The notes beneath the pieces were generated by a model, which did no database searches, was not told the DNA's origin, and was given only the letters and a program-made list of their open reading frames with translations. Below are positions 59,868 to 64,000 of a stretch of 64,000 nucleotides of DNA, piece after piece. The DNA lies in contig NZ_CADIJQ010000005.1 of assembly GCF_902859595.1 (NCBI RefSeq), positions 372,001 through 436,000 on the forward strand. Direction: 5' to 3'. The translations under genes were made by a program, and so were the position numbers. The stretch is from Achromobacter kerstersii. GTDB taxonomy: Bacteria > Pseudomonadota > Gammaproteobacteria > Burkholderiales > Burkholderiaceae_B. How positions within the stretch are numbered: the first letter of the stretch is position 1; each line of letters opens with the position of its first letter.

Positions 59868-61046
59868 GTGCTCGAACTATCCAATCTGGAAGAAATTGTG
59901 GCGCTGCGGCGCGATATTCACATGCACCCGGAGCTCTGCTATGAAGAGCACCGCACGGCCAAGGTGGTGGCCGATACGCTGCAAGGCTGGGGCATCGAAA
60001 CGCATACCGGCATCGCCAAGACGGGCGTGGTCGGGGTGATCAAGCGGGGCACGTCGGACCGCGCCATCATGCTGCGCGCCGACATGGACGCGCTGCCCAT
60101 GCAGGAAGAAAACCAGTTCGAACATCGTTCGCGCCACGACGGCAAGATGCACGGCTGTGGCCACGACGGCCACACGGCCATGCTGCTGGCCGCGGCCCAG
60201 CATTTGCAAACGGCAGGCGGCTTCGATGGCACCGTGTACCTGTGCTTCCAGCCGGCCGAAGAAGGCGGCGCGGGCGGGCGCGCGATGATCCAGGACGGCT
60301 TGTTCACGCGCTTTCCGTGCGAAGCCGTGTTCGGCATGCACAACTGGCCGGGCCTGCCCGCCGGATCGTTCGGCGTGTGCGCCGGCCCGATGATGGCGGC
60401 GGCCAATGGCTTCAAGATCACCGTCAAGGGCAAGGGCGGCCACGCCGCCGCGCCGCAAGACTGCGCCGACCCGGTGCCTGCGTTGTTCGCCATCGGCCAG
60501 TCGCTGCAAACCATCCTGACCCGCAGCAAGCGCCCCTTGGATGCGGCCGTGCTGTCGATCACGCAGGTGCAGGCCGGTGGCACCGTCATCAACGTCATCC
60601 CCAACACGGCGTGGCTGGGCGGTTCGGTGCGCGCGTACAGCACCGATGTGGTGGACCTGATCGAACGCCGCATGAAGGAAATCGCCAGCAACATCGCGGC
60701 CGCGCACGGCTGCGAGGCCGATGTGTTCTTCGAGCGCCGCTACCCGGCGCTGGTCAACACGGTGGCCGAGACCGAGTTCTGCATGAACGTCATGCGTGAC
60801 GTCGTGGGCGACGAGCGCGCGCTGACGATCGAACCCGCCATGGCCTCGGAAGATTTCGCTTTTCTGTTGCAGGAAAAGCCCGGCTGCTATGTGTTCCTGG
60901 GTAACGGCGATGGCGAGCACCGCATGGCCGGCCACGGCCTGGGCCCGTGCATGCTGCACAACGCCAGCTATGACTTCAATGATTCTTTGATTCCGGCGGG
61001 CGCGTCGTACTGGGTTCGCCTGGCGCAACGCTACCTTGCGGCCTGA
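59868..61046 (+). CDS. M20 family metallo-amidohydrolase (hippurate hydrolase-like)
   Basis: 392 aa from a GTG at 59868, favoured by CGGAG 7 nt upstream and the normal start LELSNLEEIVALRRDIHMHPELCYEEHRTA. Metal and substrate motifs: HGCGHDGHTAMLLAAA, CFQPAEEGGAGGRAMI, VFGMHNWPGLP, and C-terminal GPCMLHNASYDFNDSLIPAGASYW. This is the M20D branch that cleaves N-acyl amino acids (hippurate, N-acetyl, indole-3-acetyl conjugates). It is followed by a Bug binding protein, so an imported acyl amino acid could be its substrate. It shares the intergenic region with the liu operon. Confidence 0.93.
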   Translation: MLELSNLEEIVALRRDIHMHPELCYEEHRTAKVVADTLQGWGIETHTGIAKTGVVGVIKRGTSDRAIMLRADMDALPMQEENQFEHRSRHDGKMHGCGHDGHTAMLLAAAQHLQTAGGFDGTVYLCFQPAEEGGAGGRAMIQDGLFTRFPCEAVFGMHNWPGLPAGSFGVCAGPMMAAANGFKITVKGKGGHAAAPQDCADPVPALFAIGQSLQTILTRSKRPLDAAVLSITQVQAGGTVINVIPNTAWLGGSVRAYSTDVVDLIERRMKEIASNIAAAHGCEADVFFERRYPALVNTVAETEFCMNVMRDVVGDERALTIEPAMASEDFAFLLQEKPGCYVFLGNGDGEHRMAGHGLGPCMLHNASYDFNDSLIPAGASYWVRLAQRYLAA

Positions 61047-61136
61047 GCGCCGCGCCCGCTTGATGGGCTTCACCGCTACACGGATTACGTTCGACGCTTT
61101 ACCCACCGCAGTGCTACGCAACATCACTAGGACGAT

Positions 61137-62111
61137 ATGAAAAAGAAGACATTGCTGATCAAGGCCGCGGGGGCGGCCCTGGCAATCATGGCAAGCGGCG
61201 CGATGGCCCAGCAAAGCTGGCCCGCCAAGCCTGTGACGCTGGTCGTGCCCTACACCGCCGGCGGCAGCGCCGATGCGATCGGGCGCCGCCTGGGCGACGC
61301 GTTGCGCAAGGAAGCCAACGTGACCGTGATCGTTGAAAACAAGCCGGGCGCGGGCGCGTCTGTGGGTACGGACTTTGTGGCTCGCGCGCAGCCGGACGGC
61401 ACCACGCTGTTGTTGGCGTCCACCAGCCCGCTGACCATCTTCCCGCATCTGGCCAAGACCAACTACGACCCGATGAAGGACCTGACGCCGGTGGCCAGCG
61501 TGGCGGTGGCGCCGGTGGCGATCGTTGCCACCAAGTCGTTGCCGGTGAAGGATTTCGCGGGGCTGGTCGAGTACGCCAAGTCGCATCCGGAAGGGGTGCG
61601 TTATGGCACCCCGGGCCAAGGCACCGTGGCCCACATCGGCATGGCCGCTGTCACCACGCAGACCGGCACCAAGATGCTGCACGTGCCGTATCGCGGCAAC
61701 AGCCAGGCGCTGACCGATGGCTTGGGCGGCGTGATTGAACTGCTGGTGGTCAATAGCGATGTGGTGTTGCCGCATGTGGCCAATGGCGCATTGAAGCCGT
61801 TGGCCGTGATGGCGCCGCAACGTCTGGCCGCCTGGCCCGACGTGCCGACGATGGCCGAACTGAAGATGCCGCAAGCGCAGTACTACTCGAACTTTGGCGT
61901 GTTCGCGCCGGCCAACCTGCCGCCGGCTGTGTCGCAGCCGCTGCAAGCGGCGTTGACCAAGGCCGTTGCCAGCGCCGAATTCCAGGACTTGCTGGCGAAG
62001 TCGTACCTGCAACCGGGTACGGCATCGGGCGATGCGTTCGTCAAGCAAGTGCAGGCGGAATTCACGAACAACGCCCGCATCATCAAGGAAGGCAATATCA
62101 AGGCTGAGTAA
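61137..62111 (+). CDS. Bug family tripartite tricarboxylate transporter substrate-binding protein
   Basis: 324 aa with signal peptide KKTLLIKAAGAALAIMASGAMAQ, then QSWPAKPVTLVVPYTAGGSADAIGRRLGDALRKEANVTVIVENKPGAGASVGTDFVARAQPDGTTLLLAS, the Bug/TctC family opening. YGTPGQGTVAHIGMAAVTTQTGTKMLHVPYRGNSQALTDGLGGVIELLVVNSDVV is the ligand loop region. Preceded by AGGA at 61129. It follows the M20 amidohydrolase by 90 bp and may deliver its substrate, but like most Bug proteins has no membrane subunits near it. Confidence 0.94.
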   Translation: MKKKTLLIKAAGAALAIMASGAMAQQSWPAKPVTLVVPYTAGGSADAIGRRLGDALRKEANVTVIVENKPGAGASVGTDFVARAQPDGTTLLLASTSPLTIFPHLAKTNYDPMKDLTPVASVAVAPVAIVATKSLPVKDFAGLVEYAKSHPEGVRYGTPGQGTVAHIGMAAVTTQTGTKMLHVPYRGNSQALTDGLGGVIELLVVNSDVVLPHVANGALKPLAVMAPQRLAAWPDVPTMAELKMPQAQYYSNFGVFAPANLPPAVSQPLQAALTKAVASAEFQDLLAKSYLQPGTASGDAFVKQVQAEFTNNARIIKEGNIKAE

Positions 62112-62157
62112 GCCTGGGTTCAATCGTGCCGATTGCGTAAGCGTCCCCGTGTTGGGC

Positions 62158-63249
62158 CTACGGCTTTAAGGCCTCCAGCGTGGGGCGCTTACGCGATTTT
62201 TGTGGCGCACCCCGATCATCCACGGGCAGCGGCGCCACCCGATACCGCATTCGGGCCAATGAATCTGCTTTGGTGATCCGCGCGATGTGCGCGCATTGCG
62301 CACACCAATGCCCGGCCCGGATCGACGCGAATGGCGCATACCAATCGTGCCCGCGATGGCATAGCCAATGCAGCTTCTTGGTGGTGTTTACATAGCTGGA
62401 TGACAGGCATTGCCCGCCGCGTTCGCGCGCTGCGTGATGCGCCGCTTCGATGCCCAGGCGCTTGTTGACGTTCGCACACACGCCGCACCAACTTCCCAAC
62501 AGTATCTTGCCGCCCGTTGTCAGCCATTCATGGCCTTCTGTGCAACGGAATCGGTAGCGCACGCCCAGCCCGTGATACGCGTCCGACAAGCAGGCGCCGC
62601 CACGTTCGGCGGCCTTGCGTTGCAGGCGTTCCAGGCCGTCCGGGTGCCGATACCCTTCAACCTTGCGCAGCCGCGCGCATTCCGGGCACCAGGTGCGCCG
62701 CAGGACGTCGGCGCCGGGGGCGTTCCATTCATGGCCCGCGCCACAGCGAAAGCGGAACACGCGTTGCCCGCGAGGGCTTGCCGTGTCCAGGCAGACGCCG
62801 CCGCGCGCCGCTGCCGTTTGATGAATACGAGTCAGCAGATCGTCGCGCCTGCGCCGGTAGCCGGCATCGCGTCCGCAGACGGGGCAACCGGTACGATCCA
62901 GCGCCTTGTTGCCGTTGCGGGTCCAGCGGTGACCGGCCTGGCATTGGAAGCGATGCGGCCTGTCCCAGCCGAGCCAGTGCGATTCCAGGCATTGCACGCC
63001 GGCCTCTTGCGACAAGGCGCGCAAGCGGGTGAAGTTTGCTTCTGCCGTACAGACGGGGCATTTGGTCTCGCGCGCGCGGCCAAACGTTTGCAAGGTGCGG
63101 TCAAAGCGGTGCCCTGCGCGGCATTGAAAACGGTACATCGCAGACAAGCCGCGCCAGTCGCTATCCAGGCACTCAAAGCCTGCGGCGTCGGCGGTTGCGC
63201 GAAGCTGCGGCTGGCGGTCAAGAATGGGGTGAGGACGGCTCTTGTGCAT
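62158..63249 (-). CDS. five-repeat zinc-ribbon protein of unknown function
   Basis: 363 aa built from five tandem repeats of 60-67 residues. Each has the same metal pattern: Cys, 16 residues on a second Cys in [FW]xC, four further a His in GH, then 19 residues after the second Cys (21 in the first repeat) a CxxC. The positions are C27-C43-H47-C64-C67; C87-C103-H107-C122-C125; C153-C169-H173-C188-C191; C220-C236-H240-C255-C258; C281-C297-H301-C316-C319. The regular F-x-C-x-x-G-H-x-[WF] segment is like zinc-ribbon repeats (PF14311-type). Basic overall, with an R/K-rich linker after repeat 2 and at the C-terminus: a nucleic-acid-binding role is likely. No partner gene; convergent with the Bug gene. 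Confidence 0.88.
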   Translation of the reverse strand: MHKSRPHPILDRQPQLRATADAAGFECLDSDWRGLSAMYRFQCRAGHRFDRTLQTFGRARETKCPVCTAEANFTRLRALSQEAGVQCLESHWLGWDRPHRFQCQAGHRWTRNGNKALDRTGCPVCGRDAGYRRRRDDLLTRIHQTAAARGGVCLDTASPRGQRVFRFRCGAGHEWNAPGADVLRRTWCPECARLRKVEGYRHPDGLERLQRKAAERGGACLSDAYHGLGVRYRFRCTEGHEWLTTGGKILLGSWCGVCANVNKRLGIEAAHHAARERGGQCLSSSYVNTTKKLHWLCHRGHDWYAPFASIRAGHWCAQCAHIARITKADSLARMRYRVAPLPVDDRGAPQKSRKRPTLEALKP

Positions 63250-63386
63250 GGAGCCGATCTTGCCTTCCCGCCGTGCGCAAAGATATTGGATGAATCCGAT
63301 TTTGGGTCGGAACTATCAACGCCGATCGCGGTGACGCCACGCGGGCGGCCGCGCGCTTGATCAACGGCCGATGCAGGCCCGAAGGT

Positions 63387-63719
63387 TTACGCGCTGCGCG
63401 GCCCGAACATGATGACGAGCATGCCCGCGATGCACAGGCCCACGCCGACCCAATCGCTGATGCTGGGCCGCACGCCGTCTACCGCCCACAGCCACAGCAG
63501 CGCCATGCCGATGTACACACCGCCATACGCCGCGTAGACGCGGCCCGAAGCGGTGGGATGCAAGGTCAGCAGCCACGCGAACAGCGCCAGACTGATGGCG
63601 GCGGGCGCCAGCAGCCAGATGGAATGGCCCTTGCGCAGCCACAGATAAGGCAGATAGCAGCCGATGATTTCGGCCAGCGCGGTCAGGACGAACAGCGCAA
63701 CGGTTTGCAGGGCGGCCAT
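63387..63719 (-). CDS. ynfA: YnfA/UPF0060 small membrane protein
   Basis: 110 aa from the ATG at 63719, 10 bp after the LiuR-like stop. Four hydrophobic helices: [100 protein letters not shown]. This is the UPF0060/YnfA family (E. coli YnfA about 108 aa), SMR-like transporters linked in some species to drug and dye efflux. Probably co-transcribed with the liuR-like gene. Confidence 0.94.
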   Translation of the reverse strand: MAALQTVALFVLTALAEIIGCYLPYLWLRKGHSIWLLAPAAISLALFAWLLTLHPTASGRVYAAYGGVYIGMALLWLWAVDGVRPSISDWVGVGLCIAGMLVIMFGPRSA

Positions 63720-63729
63720 GAGTCGGCCC

Positions 63730-64000
63730 TTATGGCTTTTGCGCCAGCAGCACGCGGCATTCGCGTTCCTGCTGTGCAATCTCTTGCAAGGTGTCTTCGA
63801 TGTCGCGGCGTTGTTGTTCGAGCGTGGCGCGATGCTGTTCCAGTACGCTCAGGTACTGACGCAGCTGCACTTCGGTATCGCCCGGCCCGTCATACATGTC
63901 GATCAGGGTCAGGATTTCGGACAGTTGCAGCCCCAGCCGCTTGCCGCGCAGCGCCAGCTTCAGGCGCGTGCGGTCGCGCGGACCGAAGATGCGGTTGCGG
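63730..64000 (-). CDS. liuR: LiuR-like MerR family regulator (5' end outside window)
   Basis: The C-terminal 89 codons of a MerR-type regulator; the start lies outside the window. The fragment [85 protein letters not shown] matches the IVD/LiuR subgroup of MerR, with the RDRTRLKL(I/A)LRGKRLG segment and a long coiled-coil dimerisation helix. LiuR represses leucine/isovalerate degradation genes; the palindrome upstream of liuA fits. Stop TAA at 63730-63732. Confidence 0.8.
   Translation of the reverse strand, partial: RNRIFGPRDRTRLKLALRGKRLGLQLSEILTLIDMYDGPGDTEVQLRQYLSVLEQHRATLEQQRRDIEDTLQEIAQQERECRVLLAQKP

Noticed and set aside
59877-62123. A 748-codon minus-strand open frame opposite the amidohydrolase and Bug genes
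   Set aside because: Composition (Gln/His/Arg/Ala rich, no domains) is that of antisense shadow; both plus-strand genes have strong family matches.

Overview
This 64 kb window is GC-rich, densely coded chromosomal DNA from a betaproteobacterium of the Alcaligenaceae, most likely Achromobacter (A. xylosoxidans group) or a close Bordetella relative. The strongest clue is a D-threonine aldolase (30614-31753) whose PLP lysine (K59) and metal ligands (H347, D349) fall at the positions I recall for the Alcaligenes xylosoxidans enzyme. Other clues are the many solute-binding-protein transporters (two Bug proteins, TAXI-TRAP, BMP, NMT1-like, polar amino acid), histone-H1-like Ala/Lys tails, and a leucine (liu) operon with a LiuR-type palindrome. 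I see no rRNA, tRNA, CRISPR array, insertion sequence or prophage.

Layout. 1-3.7 kb: a BMP-type nucleoside/purine-like ABC operon, cut at the left edge. 4.1-8.5 kb: DedA-rhodanese fusion, ketopantoate reductase family, NAD(P)-binding protein, SnoaL-like protein, flavin reductase, nucleoside deoxyribosyltransferase. 8.5-10.6 kb: TetR regulator divergent from an MFS exporter. 10.7-11.7 kb: ribB behind a complete FMN riboswitch. 12.1-17.1 kb: SET-domain methyltransferase with an H1-like tail, bestrophin, Lrp regulator divergent from acetolactate synthase, SDR. 17.1-19.9 kb: NMT1-type ABC operon. 20-26.9 kb: topoisomerase III, a large DUF2157/GDYXXLXY membrane protein, gluQ, smg. 27-31.8 kb: TAXI-TRAP transporter divergent from D-threonine aldolase. 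31.8-34.6 kb: polar amino acid ABC operon. 34.9-39.1 kb: LysR, SDR, Bug protein, class-III aminotransferase. 39.2-42.1 kb: small accessory genes (cupin, HD phosphohydrolase, methyltransferase, DUF3806-like). 42.1-44.9 kb: GH15 glucosidase with a glucose-dehydrogenase-like SDR. 45-51.3 kb: gph operon, a degenerate ABC ATPase, small hypotheticals, glutaredoxin-like protein, MFS. 51.4-59.6 kb: leucine/isovalerate operon liuA-aceK-thiolase-liuB-liuD. 59.9-64 kb: M20 amidohydrolase and Bug protein, a five-repeat zinc-ribbon protein, YnfA, and the start-less 3' part of a LiuR-like MerR regulator.

How the parts fit. The liu operon, its 20-bp palindrome at 59743-59762 and the LiuR-like gene at the right edge form one regulatory unit for branched-chain acyl-CoA breakdown. 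The isocitrate dehydrogenase kinase/phosphatase gene inside it ties acetyl-CoA output to the glyoxylate-shunt branch point. The GH15 and SDR pair would release and oxidise glucose.

The most unusual signal is not a gene. At least six gene 3' ends carry short, degenerate tandem repeats (units of 9-21 bp) in which most units carry a stop codon, starting at or just after the gene's real stop. In two arrays the unit is a multiple of three, and successive in-frame units end in different stop codons (TAG/TAA/TGA/TAA and TAA/TGA/TAG). In two others the unit is 14 or 16 bp, so the stops close all three frames. I do not know of a described system of this kind. The five-fold zinc-ribbon protein and an orphan ABC ATPase lacking its Q-loop, Walker-B Glu and H-loop residues are the next most interesting items.
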